A stretch of 64,000 nucleotides of DNA from Zobellia nedashkovskayae (lineage in GTDB: Bacteria > Bacteroidota > Bacteroidia > Flavobacteriales > Flavobacteriaceae): positions 2,108,001 through 2,172,000 of the forward strand of contig NZ_JADDXR010000002.1 in assembly GCF_015330125.1 (NCBI RefSeq), written 5' to 3'. Each line of letters begins with the position of its first letter. The first letter of the stretch is position 1. The notes beneath the pieces were generated by a model, which did no database searches, was not told where the DNA came from, and saw only the letters and a program-made list of their open reading frames with translations. Both the position numbers and the translations under genes were made by a program. This document shows positions 53,715 to 62,458 of the stretch, in pieces.

Positions 53715-53805
53715 CTGTGTAAGGGGTTGATGGTTATAATATGTTGATGAAGTTAAAGATATCTCTAATATCATATCCGGTTTGAGCTCAATCAATTTTT
53801 AGATT

Positions 53806-53826
53806 AACCGTTTTGGTAAAACGGTT
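53806..53826. promoter_or_regulatory. Perfect inverted repeat upstream of topoisomerase IB
   Basis: AACCGTTTT-GGT-AAAACGGTT is a perfect 9-3-9 repeat in the 143-bp divergent region between the topoisomerase gene and the small membrane-protein gene. It may be an operator or a hairpin in the leader. Confidence 0.45.
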
Positions 53827-53938
53827 CAATTAAGTGAAAAATGCATGTATATTAGAGTAAAACGATGTAAAACTCATGATTTTGAGTGAATATGAGTCGT
53901 TTTTCAAGAATTTTAAGTAAATCGAAAAATAAAAAAAT

Positions 53939-54124
53939 ATGGAAAATACAGTGAAAGACGAGAAAATAAGAAATGAAAAAACCGAATTTGCAAAGGAAGC
54001 TCACGACCCTAAGGAAGAGTACATCTTTCAGAAAAATGGCATCACTAAAAAAGGATTCTTTATCATCGTAGCCGCTTTAGTTATTTTAGCAATAGCACTT
54101 ATTATGTCTGGCGTAGCTTTCTAA
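53939..54124 (+). CDS. Small single-span membrane protein
   Basis: A 61-residue protein with a charged N-terminal half (NEKTEFAKEAHDPKEEYIFQ) and one C-terminal membrane helix (FFIIVAALVILAIALIMSGV). I know no function for it. It is divergent from topoisomerase IB and converges on the AI-2E-family permease, whose 3' end overlaps the terminator. Confidence 0.75.
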   Translation: MENTVKDEKIRNEKTEFAKEAHDPKEEYIFQKNGITKKGFFIIVAALVILAIALIMSGVAF

Positions 54125-54180
54125 GTAAATGGGTTTAGTTACATCAGAATTTAAAGCTTTTTACAGAAGAAAAAATATAA

Positions 54181-54208
54181 GTTACAGCCCTTTAGTTAGG
54201 GCTGTAAC
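54181..54208. terminator. Bidirectional terminator overlapping the permease 3' end
   Basis: GTTACAGCCCT (54181-54191) and AGGGCTGTAAC (54198-54208) form an 11-bp perfect stem with a TTAGTT loop. T-rich sequence follows on both strands. The last codons and stop of the permease at 54182 are inside the stem. Confidence 0.88.
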
Positions 54209-55282
54209 TATTTTGTTTTTAGAGACAAATTGTTTCAGAATCACCTTTAGAACGGTGTACCCTGGTACAGCCAACATCATACCCACAATTCCGAACAGCA
54301 AACCCGCACATAGGATCACTAGAAAGATTTCTAACGGATGCGATTTTACACTATTACTGAATATAATAGGCTGCGAGAAAAAATTATCTATAAGCTGACC
54401 AATTGTTACACCAAGAATTACATAGCCCACTTTTGGTAGAATTAGGGTACTAAAATCTACCCCAGGATTACTGGTAATAGTAAACATTATCATAATTACG
54501 GCACCGATCATTGGTCCTAAATAAGGAATAACATTGAACAGGGCACACATGAAAGCAATGAGTACGGCGTTCTCTAGTCCTACCAAAATCAGGGTTATGG
54601 CGTATAGCGAGAATAGAATAAACAGTTGAAACAAAAGCCCAACGAAATAACGGGACAATAGGTTTTTAATTTTTGAAATGGAGCGCATCGTCTTCATTCT
54701 ATGGTTATCGGGCACCGTTGTTAAAATAGACCGTTGGATAATCTTACTATCTTTAAGAAAGAAGAACGAAATAAATAAAACGGAAAATAGCCCAATACCA
54801 ATATTGTCTAGCACCTGCAGAATAGATTTAAAGAATGAGGGCACCAAGTCTTTGCCCAATCCTTTTACCGCGTTTTCATCTAAAGCGGCATTTTGCACTA
54901 AATCTTCTACCACTTTTTTAGTTGTACCAAAATACTCGGAAACCATGACATACAGTTTGTCAAATTCAGCTTGAATTACACCAAAATCGAATAGATATAG
55001 ATTTTTTCCTTGTTCGGTAAGGAGTGGCACAATCAACGCAATAACACCTCCAAAAAGAGTGGTTAATAAAAGCATTGTAAGAATGACAGCCATGATATTG
55101 GGTAGTCTAAAGTGTTTCTTTAGAAAAATAACAATTGGCCTGCCTATAAGGGCTACAACACCCGATATGACCAAATATGCCACAATGGATTGCAGTTGGT
55201 AGAGCAAAAATAGAAGCAGTAGAAAGCCGCATACTGCAGCTATTGCCTTTAGAATTCCACTAGCTATCTCGTTAGATTTCAT
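54182..55282 (-). CDS. AI-2E-family (PerM-like) permease
   Basis: A 366-residue membrane protein of the AI-2E family transporters. It has about eight helices, with an amphipathic middle region near 90-160. Characteristic parts are ALIGRPIVIFLKKHFRLPNI, FISFFFLKDSKIIQRSILTT, ALFNVIPYLGPMIGAVIMI and FGIVGMMLAVPGYTVLKVI. Characterised members include TqsA and Na+/H+ antiporters, so the substrate is open. It has a GCGACAAT element 63 bp before its start. A second family member is at 60245-61273. Confidence 0.9.
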   Translation of the reverse strand: MKSNEIASGILKAIAAVCGFLLLLFLLYQLQSIVAYLVISGVVALIGRPIVIFLKKHFRLPNIMAVILTMLLLTTLFGGVIALIVPLLTEQGKNLYLFDFGVIQAEFDKLYVMVSEYFGTTKKVVEDLVQNAALDENAVKGLGKDLVPSFFKSILQVLDNIGIGLFSVLFISFFFLKDSKIIQRSILTTVPDNHRMKTMRSISKIKNLLSRYFVGLLFQLFILFSLYAITLILVGLENAVLIAFMCALFNVIPYLGPMIGAVIMIMFTITSNPGVDFSTLILPKVGYVILGVTIGQLIDNFFSQPIIFSNSVKSHPLEIFLVILCAGLLFGIVGMMLAVPGYTVLKVILKQFVSKNKIVTALTKGL

Positions 55283-55344
55283 ATGTTGGTTTTAGATATA
55301 TTGAATATACTTTAAATTGGCTATTATCTAAACCTTTAAAATCT

Positions 55345-55352
55345 ATTGTCGC
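55345..55352 (-). promoter_or_regulatory. GCGACAAT element, site 4
   Basis: GCGACAAT in sense orientation 63 bp before the AI-2E-family permease start. A -7-like TAATAGCC lies about 20 bp downstream; it is a weak match. Confidence 0.45.
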
Positions 55353-55390
55353 TATCATTATACTGCAAATTTATTTTCCTCTTTCCTACT

Positions 55391-56290
55391 CTAGGATTGC
55401 GCTTTAATGGAATTGGTATTCATATTTAAAGTATTCTTGCCAAAATCCAATGTTCGGATAGGGAAAGGGATATTGATGTCTTTTGCATCAAAGTGAGATT
55501 TAATTAACTTAACCGCCTCATGTCTGGCAGCGTGTTCTTGTTGCGCTCCCTTCATATCAATCCAAAAACGGACCATAAAATTAATGGAGCTGTCTCCAAA
55601 TTCAGTAAAGTAAAACTGTACTGCTTCGTTATTTTTTTGAGGGAAATTCTCGCCAATAATTTTTACAACCAAATCCTCTACTTCTTGTAATTTACTCTCA
55701 TAACCAACGCCACAACTAACCACTATGCGACTTCTGTTACTAAGGGAGTAGTTTTTAAAAGACCCTTCTACAAACTTAGAGTTGGGAATGATTACGTAAT
55801 TATTATCTGGTTGGCGTACGACAACATTGCGCAAACTAATTTCCGAAACAAAACCTTTAACGCCATCACTCTCAATAAAATCATCAATATTTATTTTGGG
55901 CATGAAAGAAAGGATAAGTCCACCAAAAGTGTTGCTTAAAGTTCCTTGTAACGCTAGGCCAATGGCCAAACCAACAACACCTGCACCGGCAAGAATACTG
56001 GTAAGAACCTTATCTAGCTCCAATACACCTAGGGCTACGAAGAAGCCCACCAAAATAACGGCCAAGAAAACAAATCGTGCAATAATATCTTGAATGGATT
56101 GCTGACTTATACGGTTGAGCAAAAACTTTTGCATTAGTTTACGAATGCCCCGCGCAATGAAATAAAACAGGACCATGATAAAAATGGCCATAACAATGTT
56201 GGGAAGTTTTAATATAATGGCATCTAGCCACCCCGCTAACTTGTCCCACAATTTGCTTATTGAATCTTCTATTGAGAATTTATTTTCCAT
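55391..56290 (-). CDS. MscS-family mechanosensitive channel
   Basis: A 299-residue MscS-type channel. Three membrane helices lie near 25-45, 68-90 and 95-125. The pore helix is AGAGVVGLAIGLALQGTLSN with the GLALQG motif. The beta domain has VSEISLRNVVVRQPDNNYVI and IPNSKFVEGSFKNYS. It would release solutes on hypo-osmotic shock. It lies 9 bp after the SLC13-type permease gene, so the two form an operon related to osmotic or ionic stress. Confidence 0.93.
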   Translation of the reverse strand: MENKFSIEDSISKLWDKLAGWLDAIILKLPNIVMAIFIMVLFYFIARGIRKLMQKFLLNRISQQSIQDIIARFVFLAVILVGFFVALGVLELDKVLTSILAGAGVVGLAIGLALQGTLSNTFGGLILSFMPKINIDDFIESDGVKGFVSEISLRNVVVRQPDNNYVIIPNSKFVEGSFKNYSLSNRSRIVVSCGVGYESKLQEVEDLVVKIIGENFPQKNNEAVQFYFTEFGDSSINFMVRFWIDMKGAQQEHAARHEAVKLIKSHFDAKDINIPFPIRTLDFGKNTLNMNTNSIKAQS

Positions 56291-56299
56291 ATTTTAATT

Positions 56300-58129
56300 T
56301 TATAACATATTGGTTAATAAAAAAGTAGCCACCAATGCTAGAATGAGACTTAAAATGCCTCCAATTCCCAAAAAATGACTAAATCTGTAATTGCCCATAC
56401 TATATATCAATGTATTGGTCTGGTACCCTACAGGTGTAAAAAAGCTAAAATTTGCAGCGAACATCACTGCCAGTATAAAAGGTTTAAAGTCTAATTGCAT
56501 ACCCTGTGCTACGGCCATGGCAATAGGCGTCATGATAATTGCTGTAGCATTGTTGCTTATAACTGCACTTAAGATCATAGTAGAGAAAAATAGAGTTCCG
56601 ATTACCACATATCCCGGTTGGTCAAAGAGAAAACCCAGTAGTTTTTCAGAAATAAAGGCATCCGCACCGGTATTGTGCATAGCAACGCCCAAAGGAATCA
56701 TGCCGGCCAATAAAAAGAAAATCTGCCAGTTTACTTTTTTGTAGACTGTGGTTAGGTCAAGATTGTTGGTCAGTAATAGTATACAGACCCCGGTAAGCGC
56801 GCTAACCATTATAGATAAGGCACCAGAAGCGGCTAGACCTATTACAAGTAAAAGAACACCCAATGAGAAATAGCGCTTATATTTTGAGTTGGAACTTACA
56901 TTGTCAAATTCTTGAAGAAGGATTACGTTCTCTATTTTATTAAGGGTTTCCAACTTTTCCTTTGACGTTTCTAGAAGCAAACGGTCTCCCACTTTTAGCA
57001 CTAATTTGTTCATGCTGCTCCGTACCAGTCTATCTTTTAAATTGGTCAACGTTTTTCTCTTTTTTATGGCGATAGGCAGAATGTCTTGCATCATCAGGTT
57101 TCTTAGTCCGCCTAAGGTTTTGCCAAGATACTGAGCCCCGGGAAGCATAAGTAATTCTACAAAAATACGGGTGTCTACTTCACTCTCTTTTTGTTCCGTT
57201 TGTGCATCATTAGGTTCTATTCTCTGTATTGGCGCAAAATATTTTTTTTCGTTTAGGCTGAGGTTTTCCGATTCGTTTATACGAGCTAAATTCTTAAGGT
57301 CGCACATTAATAGGAGTTCATCATTTGCCTTGAAAGTGATATATTTTCCTGGAGAATTATGCACTTTATTGTCCCTTGTTAGCTTTAGAAGCGAAACTTC
57401 AGGGTTTTCAAAAAGAAAACTTTCTTGGATCGTCTTACCCACCAAGTTGGAGTCGGCATTAATATGCACATTGGTAACATAATTGTTTAAATGATAATCA
57501 TCATCAAGAGTTTTGCTTTTCCCCCATGGTAACCATCTTAAGGTAAGTGTTAGGTAAACTATAGAAAGTCCTAGAAAAATTAATCCCAACATAGAAAACT
57601 CAAAGAAGCCTAGCTTTTCCGCACCTAAATCTGTTGCTACGGAATTTACGATAAGGTTGGTTGAAGTACCCATTAAAGTACAAGATCCACCTAGAATACC
57701 CGCAAAGGATATAGGCAATAGTAGCTTACTCTGTGAAACATTATATTTTTCCGAAAGCTGATTTACAATTTTTATAAAAACAATAACAACGGCCGTGGTA
57801 CTAATGAATGCAGATATACCTGCAGTTACGAACATAAACACAGGGGCCATTACGTATAAGGGTAACCCTTTAATGCGCCCCATACTAGATGCCAACCAAC
57901 CAATAACACCATTTTCTTCTAATGCAATCGCTAGAATCATTAAAGCAAGCACCGCAATGGTAGCACTATTGGAGAAACCGCTAATAGCCTCCTCTGGTTT
58001 TACCAAACCCAATAGGGTTAAAGATACAATAATAAGAAATGCTATTTTATCTACTGGAAATATTTCAAACACAAAAAGTACTACCGTTACCAGTAGTATA
58101 CAAAACATTAAGGTTATTTCCCAAGTCAT
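56300..58129 (-). CDS. SLC13-family permease with TrkA-C domains
   Basis: A 609-residue ion-transporter-superfamily permease. Membrane helices 1-5 lie in residues 1-200. Two cytoplasmic TrkA-C-type domains follow near 215-290 (NVHINADSNLVGKTIQESFL) and 325-405 (LLMLPGAQYLGKTLGGLRNL). The remaining helices come after 420. The motifs GGSCTLMGTSTNLIVNSVAT and TPVGYQTNTLIYSMGNYRFS are the paired substrate-binding loops with the SNT-type sequence. Substrates in this group include sulfate, phosphate and dicarboxylates; the specific one is unclear. It is coupled to the MscS gene. Confidence 0.9.
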   Translation of the reverse strand: MTWEITLMFCILLVTVVLFVFEIFPVDKIAFLIIVSLTLLGLVKPEEAISGFSNSATIAVLALMILAIALEENGVIGWLASSMGRIKGLPLYVMAPVFMFVTAGISAFISTTAVVIVFIKIVNQLSEKYNVSQSKLLLPISFAGILGGSCTLMGTSTNLIVNSVATDLGAEKLGFFEFSMLGLIFLGLSIVYLTLTLRWLPWGKSKTLDDDYHLNNYVTNVHINADSNLVGKTIQESFLFENPEVSLLKLTRDNKVHNSPGKYITFKANDELLLMCDLKNLARINESENLSLNEKKYFAPIQRIEPNDAQTEQKESEVDTRIFVELLMLPGAQYLGKTLGGLRNLMMQDILPIAIKKRKTLTNLKDRLVRSSMNKLVLKVGDRLLLETSKEKLETLNKIENVILLQEFDNVSSNSKYKRYFSLGVLLLVIGLAASGALSIMVSALTGVCILLLTNNLDLTTVYKKVNWQIFFLLAGMIPLGVAMHNTGADAFISEKLLGFLFDQPGYVVIGTLFFSTMILSAVISNNATAIIMTPIAMAVAQGMQLDFKPFILAVMFAANFSFFTPVGYQTNTLIYSMGNYRFSHFLGIGGILSLILALVATFLLTNML

Positions 58130-58171
58130 TTTTTTTTGCGGCGCTGCAATTCATGTACATTGCCTTATTAG

Positions 58172-58333
58172 TTATGCTTTAAGTTTTTTTCTTTTTTTCT
58201 TGCCTTTAGCAGTTTCTTTGTTCTGTAGCAATTTGTATCCTAAATAGGCGAATTGCATACCTACCAAAGCAAGTTTTAGTTTTCTACTGTTGGCCAATGC
58301 CGAAGCAATACCAATAAATGATGTCGGTTTCAT
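58172..58333 (-). CDS. Small basic protein of unknown function (53 aa)
   Basis: A 53-residue frame from ATG 58333 to TAA. It starts MKPTSFIGIASALANSRKLK, has a weakly hydrophobic middle (LALVGMQFAYLGYKLLQN) and a lysine/arginine-rich end (KGKKKRKKLKA). It lies 37 bp after the HPF gene and 42 bp before the SLC13 permease, in the same direction. No family is recognised. It may be a small membrane-surface or nucleic-acid-binding protein. Confidence 0.6.
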   Translation of the reverse strand: MKPTSFIGIASALANSRKLKLALVGMQFAYLGYKLLQNKETAKGKKKRKKLKA

Positions 58334-58370
58334 ATTTAGCTTTTTTAGTTATAGATTAATAAGATGACGG

Positions 58371-58670
58371 CTAGTGGGCCGACATCTTATCCTTTACTTT
58401 TCTCAACTGATCTTGTAAATCACGAACGGTTTCGTTCATGGCCGCTTCAAAAGTTTCAGCATTAGATGAAGCAAAAATTCGTGGTCCGGGCATACTCAAG
58501 CGGATGTCACAAAACATTTCTTGACCGTCACTACGGTTTTCCTTTTTGAAGAAGATGTCCGCACGGTGCACAAAGTCATATTTATGTTCTAATTTTTCTA
58601 GTTTTTCCTTTACCAGCCCTTCTAAACGTTCACTGCCGGATACATCGTGATATTCGTAAATGATTTGCAT
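58371..58670 (-). CDS. hpf: Short HPF/RaiA-family ribosome-associated protein
   Basis: A 99-residue protein of the ribosome hibernation factor family, the short form without a C-terminal dimerisation domain. The pattern is beta-alpha-beta-beta-beta-alpha with GLVKEKLEKLEHKYDFVHRA, ADIFFKKENRSDGQEMFCDI, ASSNAETFEAAMNETVRDLQ and DQLRKVKDK. These proteins bind the 30S A/P site in stationary phase or stress. It heads a row of minus-strand genes. Confidence 0.92.
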   Translation of the reverse strand: MQIIYEYHDVSGSERLEGLVKEKLEKLEHKYDFVHRADIFFKKENRSDGQEMFCDIRLSMPGPRIFASSNAETFEAAMNETVRDLQDQLRKVKDKMSAH

Positions 58671-58786
58671 GTTCTCTATTTTTAGTTTTATATTTTTTGA
58701 TATGTGGAATTTTCTTCCATTCTTTTTTATTCCTTATTTACAGGAAACTAAATCTTCATAATCAGGGAGATTTAGAAGTAATCTTT

Positions 58787-59428
58787 CTAATACATTCTTA
58801 TGGTGTCAACCAACTGCTTCAATTCATCATGAGATAAAGACTTGCCATAAATTTCTTGGTCAGGATCCATGATTTTTGTATCCGTTAAATTGCCCACGTA
58901 AAGTGTGTCAAAACCCATATCCTCTATTAGTTTTTTTGTAACATACCTGCTCTCAATATCTTGCGATGCATAAGGAATAGTTAGTTTATCGGTACTTCTA
59001 AAAGCTCTATCTCGCAAATGTTCTGCTTTTATAGAGTTAAATGCTTTTGCTGTTTTTGCTGAGCTGAATTTCATAGCTGTGTATTCTGATGCCGTATAAT
59101 TGGCATCTCTTACCTTTTGGGCCATTTCGCCATCTCGTTCCGGATAGGGATTTGTTGCATCAATTATGAGCTTGTTACTGTATTGTGCAGCATATGTTTT
59201 TGCCAACTCATCTACCGCCTTAAAAGGCATTGCCAGTAAATAGACATCTGCGTTAGCTTCAAAAGCCTCTTTGATGCTCATGGCTTGTGCGTTGTTCCCA
59301 GCCTCGCTAACTAACCCTTTTAGTTCTTCTGGATGACGTGAGCTAAAGAGTACTTCATGCCCGGCTTTTGCCCAATGCTTTCCTAAATTCCCACCTATAT
59401 TTCCACTACCTATTATTCCTATTTTCAT
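58787..59428 (-). CDS. NADP-dependent F420-reductase-like oxidoreductase
   Basis: A 213-residue protein with an N-terminal Rossmann fold: KIGIIGSGNIGGNLGKHWAK and FSSRHPEEL, suggesting NADP binding. YLLAMPFKAVDEL and IIDATNPYPERDGEMA follow, then KAFNSIKAEHL. It belongs to the family containing F420-dependent NADP reductase and related dehydrogenases. Flavobacteria do not generally make F420, so another electron carrier or substrate is likely. It lies 56 bp after a nitroreductase gene in the same direction. Confidence 0.85.
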   Translation of the reverse strand: MKIGIIGSGNIGGNLGKHWAKAGHEVLFSSRHPEELKGLVSEAGNNAQAMSIKEAFEANADVYLLAMPFKAVDELAKTYAAQYSNKLIIDATNPYPERDGEMAQKVRDANYTASEYTAMKFSSAKTAKAFNSIKAEHLRDRAFRSTDKLTIPYASQDIESRYVTKKLIEDMGFDTLYVGNLTDTKIMDPDQEIYGKSLSHDELKQLVDTIRMY

Positions 59429-59484
59429 AACTTTTCTTTTATATTATATCCGCTGTTGCGGAAAATCTTTTTTAATTCTTTTAT

Positions 59485-60090
59485 CTACCCGTTCCAGCTA
59501 CGGTTAAATGCAAAACTGGATAAAGGCATTCTTTTTCTATCGGCCTCTTCCTGCACTTTTAAATCATCTGATAATTTGTCTATATCACCACCGTAGTATC
59601 CAATAGCAAGTGCAGAAGCTATGTGGTATTCATTTGGGACATTAAATGTTTTCTCGGCCTGTTTCCAATCAAGACCTGCCATATGGTGAATTCCGATACC
59701 TAAGTATTGTGCCTGAACCGCCATGTTACTTAGTGACAATCCTAGGTCATAAGGAGCGTGAAAATTCTTATCACCATTATCTAAATTCGTTTTATAAATA
59801 GCTAGCACCAATAATGGTGCATTCCCTGCCCAACTCTTGTTGAAATCGCTCAAGCAATCAAATATTTCTTTATAGGCGTCAGTTCCTCTTTCTCCATAGA
59901 TAAATCGCCATGGTTGCAGGTTATTAGAGCTTGGGGCCCAACGTACCGCTTCAAAAAGTTGATGGGTGTGCGTTTCAGTAAGGAAATTTTCTTTAAAAAT
60001 TCTTGGGCTGTATCTTTGCTTTAATAGCGGGAATATTTCATACTCGGTATCTGCTATATTTTCTAGTCTAATTTTTTCTTCATCGTTCAT
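59485..60090 (-). CDS. Nitroreductase-family protein
   Basis: A 201-residue FMN-dependent nitroreductase-family enzyme. KQRYSPRIFKENF and AVRWAPSSNNLQPWRFIYG contact FMN. LSLSNMAVQAQYLGIGIHHM is the central helix, and ASALAIGYYGGDIDKL lies near the end. Members reduce nitro-aromatics or quinones with NAD(P)H as homodimers. It lies upstream of the F420-reductase-like gene in the same direction and may share its redox role. Confidence 0.9.
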   Translation of the reverse strand: MNDEEKIRLENIADTEYEIFPLLKQRYSPRIFKENFLTETHTHQLFEAVRWAPSSNNLQPWRFIYGERGTDAYKEIFDCLSDFNKSWAGNAPLLVLAIYKTNLDNGDKNFHAPYDLGLSLSNMAVQAQYLGIGIHHMAGLDWKQAEKTFNVPNEYHIASALAIGYYGGDIDKLSDDLKVQEEADRKRMPLSSFAFNRSWNG

Positions 60091-60244
60091 CTCTATACAA
60101 TTTTATTGCGATAATAAGAATATATACGAATGTAGATTGCTTCAAAAAAAGGCATTGTTAGTGCTAAAGCAAATGAGCTATAGCAAAGCGTAATACCGTT
60201 AATTTTTAGTGTAAATGCTAGTAACTGGTTTGAACTAGATTAAA

Positions 60245-61273
60245 TCATACGGCTATGCTATCGTTACTTTCTTTACCGTATTCATCCTTATAAATCTGCA
60301 CAATGATTAGAAGGAGACTCACGAATAATGGACCAAAAATCAAACCGATAAATCCGAAAAGGGGTATGCCAATAAGTACACCGATCATAGTTATTAAAGG
60401 ATGTACGTCATCCAGTTTTTTTAACACATATAACCTGATAATATTATCAGTTGAACCTACTACAACTATACCGTAGATAAGTATGCCCCAAGCCTGAAAG
60501 AAGTCACCCGCTGATAAAGCCAAAAGAAAAACAGGTAATGTACCCAACATATTACCAACAAATGGAACCATAGAACCTATAGCTACGATTACGGCCCAAA
60601 AGAAGGGATTTTCAATACCAAAGATGAGAAAACCAATGAGGGCTACTACACCCTGGGCAATAGCGACCAAAGGAATTCCAAGAGCATTGGCACGTACCAT
60701 CCGTCTTATTTTACTTCCAATAGTTTTTAAGTTTTCTGTACTGATAGGAATGTATTCGTAAAGTGATTCGCGCATTTCTTTGCGGTTCGTCAACATAAAA
60801 TATAGAAAGAAATACATAATACCTATAGCAATGACAGAAGTGAACGTACTACCCGCAAACCCCTGTAAACTATCAGATAGCCAACCAGATACTTTGGAGA
60901 CATCTATTTGAGAAGACAGGTCATAACCCACATAATTTTCTGCACTCTGTAGTTGTGTTTTTAGAGCTTTGGTAACCTTTTCGGAATTTTTGACCGCTTC
61001 GCTCACCTTATTACCCAACATAAGAACCGCTCCAGAAACCGGTATAAGTATAATCAGTACTGAAACGAACATCAATAAACTAGCAGCTAAATTAGGCTTC
61101 CATCCTTTTTTGACCAGTTTGGTCATGGGTCTCTTTAGTAGAACGTACAAAGTAATGGCGCCCAGAACCCCAGAGAAATAGGGCGCCATTTCTTGAAATA
61201 TGAGTCCGCCAATCAATACTATTAACAATAGCACAAAAAGCTGGCGTATTACTTTGGGGTTTATAGTTTTCAT
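60245..61273 (-). CDS. AI-2E-family (PerM-like) permease, second copy
   Basis: A 342-residue member of the AI-2E family. It shows the family pattern LLIVLIGGLIFQEMAPYFSG, MYFFLYFMLTNRKEMRESLY, IGSMVPFVGNMLGTLPVFLL and GVLIGIPLFGFIGLIFGPLF, with about seven or eight helices and a long hydrophilic middle near 85-140. It is only distantly similar to the copy at 54182-55282. Substrate unknown. It lies 25 bp after a small Rho_N-type gene. Confidence 0.9.
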   Translation of the reverse strand: MKTINPKVIRQLFVLLLIVLIGGLIFQEMAPYFSGVLGAITLYVLLKRPMTKLVKKGWKPNLAASLLMFVSVLIILIPVSGAVLMLGNKVSEAVKNSEKVTKALKTQLQSAENYVGYDLSSQIDVSKVSGWLSDSLQGFAGSTFTSVIAIGIMYFFLYFMLTNRKEMRESLYEYIPISTENLKTIGSKIRRMVRANALGIPLVAIAQGVVALIGFLIFGIENPFFWAVIVAIGSMVPFVGNMLGTLPVFLLALSAGDFFQAWGILIYGIVVVGSTDNIIRLYVLKKLDDVHPLITMIGVLIGIPLFGFIGLIFGPLFVSLLLIIVQIYKDEYGKESNDSIAV

Positions 61274-61298
61274 TAGCTCTATTAATTAGGGTTTTATA

Positions 61299-61538
61299 TT
61301 AGTTGTTTCTCAAAGCATGGATAAGTTCTGCCTTATTCATTTTTGATCGCCCGTCAATACCAATATTTTTGGCTTGTTCGTAGAGCTCTTCTTTCGTCCG
61401 TTCTTCATAAGGTTGTGCCTTGCCGCCTTTTTTACCACTGTTAGGCGAATTAGCTATACGGGCAGACTTCTCCTTACTATATCCTTTTTCACGGAGCGCC
61501 TCATATTGGTCTTCGTTCTTAATGCTAGGAATGTCCAT
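61299..61538 (-). CDS. Small Rho_N (SAP-like) domain protein
   Basis: A 79-residue protein. The C-terminal part, RTKEELYEQAKNIGIDGRSK followed by MNKAELIHALRNN, is the helix-extension-helix of Rho N-terminal domain proteins, which can bind nucleic acids. The N-terminal half contains a plasmid-stabilisation-like patch, REKGYSKEKSARIANSPN, seen in many small stress-associated bacterial proteins. It lies between an SDR gene and the second AI-2E permease on the same strand. Confidence 0.85.
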   Translation of the reverse strand: MDIPSIKNEDQYEALREKGYSKEKSARIANSPNSGKKGGKAQPYEERTKEELYEQAKNIGIDGRSKMNKAELIHALRNN

Positions 61539-61561
61539 TGTTGTTTATTTATATTTTTAAC

Positions 61562-62305
61562 CTATTGTTGCTGTTGTGTAGGCATAATAAAAACGTCATT
61601 AATATTAGCCCTTGCTGGTTGTACCAGTGTGTAGTAAATAGCCTCGGCAATATCTTCTGCTTCAAGAAAAGTCATTTTTTGCATATCCTTGAACATCTCT
61701 TTAATATCCTCATCGGTTATGGTATTCGTAAGTTCTGTGGATACCGCTCCTGGCTCAATGGAAGTGACGTTAATTCCATATTTGGGTGCAAGTTCTTGTC
61801 GCAGACCTTCAGAGAACATTTTTACTGCAGATTTCGTCGCGCAATAAACTGCACCTCCTGGGAAGTATTTATGTGCTGCGCTTGAAGATATATTGATGAT
61901 GTTTCCGCCTTTATTTTTAATCATAGTTGGCAGTACTGCGGCAACTCCGTTTAAAACACCTTTAATATTTACATCTACCATTTTTTCCCATTCATCCGTC
62001 TTTAATTTTTCAACAAAAGAAAGAGGCATTAAACCTGCATTATTAATTAGTACATCTATAGTTTTGAACTCCTCAAGTGTTTTTTTGACCAACTCCTCGT
62101 AATCAGATTTTTTGGTAACATCTCCGGTTACTATCAATGCCTCACCACCTTGATCTTCTATTTTCTTCTTTAACTCTTCTAGCTTTTCTTCACGTCTGGC
62201 CGTAAGAACTACTTTGGCTCCTTCCTTAGAGAGTTTTAGTGCTGTAGCTTCACCTATTCCGCTAGATGCTCCTGTAATGATGATTACTTTTCCTTTTATG
62301 TCCAT
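61562..62305 (-). CDS. Short-chain dehydrogenase/reductase
   Basis: A 247-residue classical SDR with TGASSGIGEATALKL near residue 12. ARREEKLEEL indicates NADP preference, INNAGLMPL lies near 88, and NISSSAAHKYFPG supplies the serine. VYCATKSAVKMFSEGLRQEL has the Tyr-x3-Lys pair. It resembles serine 3-dehydrogenase/YdfG-like enzymes in length and motifs. Substrate unknown. It leads the small Rho_N gene by 23 bp. Confidence 0.92.
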   Translation of the reverse strand: MDIKGKVIIITGASSGIGEATALKLSKEGAKVVLTARREEKLEELKKKIEDQGGEALIVTGDVTKKSDYEELVKKTLEEFKTIDVLINNAGLMPLSFVEKLKTDEWEKMVDVNIKGVLNGVAAVLPTMIKNKGGNIINISSSAAHKYFPGGAVYCATKSAVKMFSEGLRQELAPKYGINVTSIEPGAVSTELTNTITDEDIKEMFKDMQKMTFLEAEDIAEAIYYTLVQPARANINDVFIMPTQQQQ

Positions 62306-62458
62306 TTTTCTTATTTTATAAATTGACTATTTAACTGATGTAAAGATTTCAATAACTCACGGCATAGCTTAATCACATCAAAATAAATATTGACTATAAC
62401 CGTAAAAATGATAGGGTAGAGGTGGACTGAACTTTTAGGTAAGCCTAATAAAACCTAG

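Noticed and set aside
58787..59428. Genuine F420-dependent enzyme
   Set aside because: The fold matches the F420-NADP reductase family, but no F420 biosynthesis gene is in the window and the lineage is not known for F420. The FrhB-like protein at 2503 is likewise not evidence for F420.
61538..61885. 115-codon plus-strand frame opposite the SDR gene
   Set aside because: It is antisense to a clear short-chain dehydrogenase, and the translation has no recognisable protein character.
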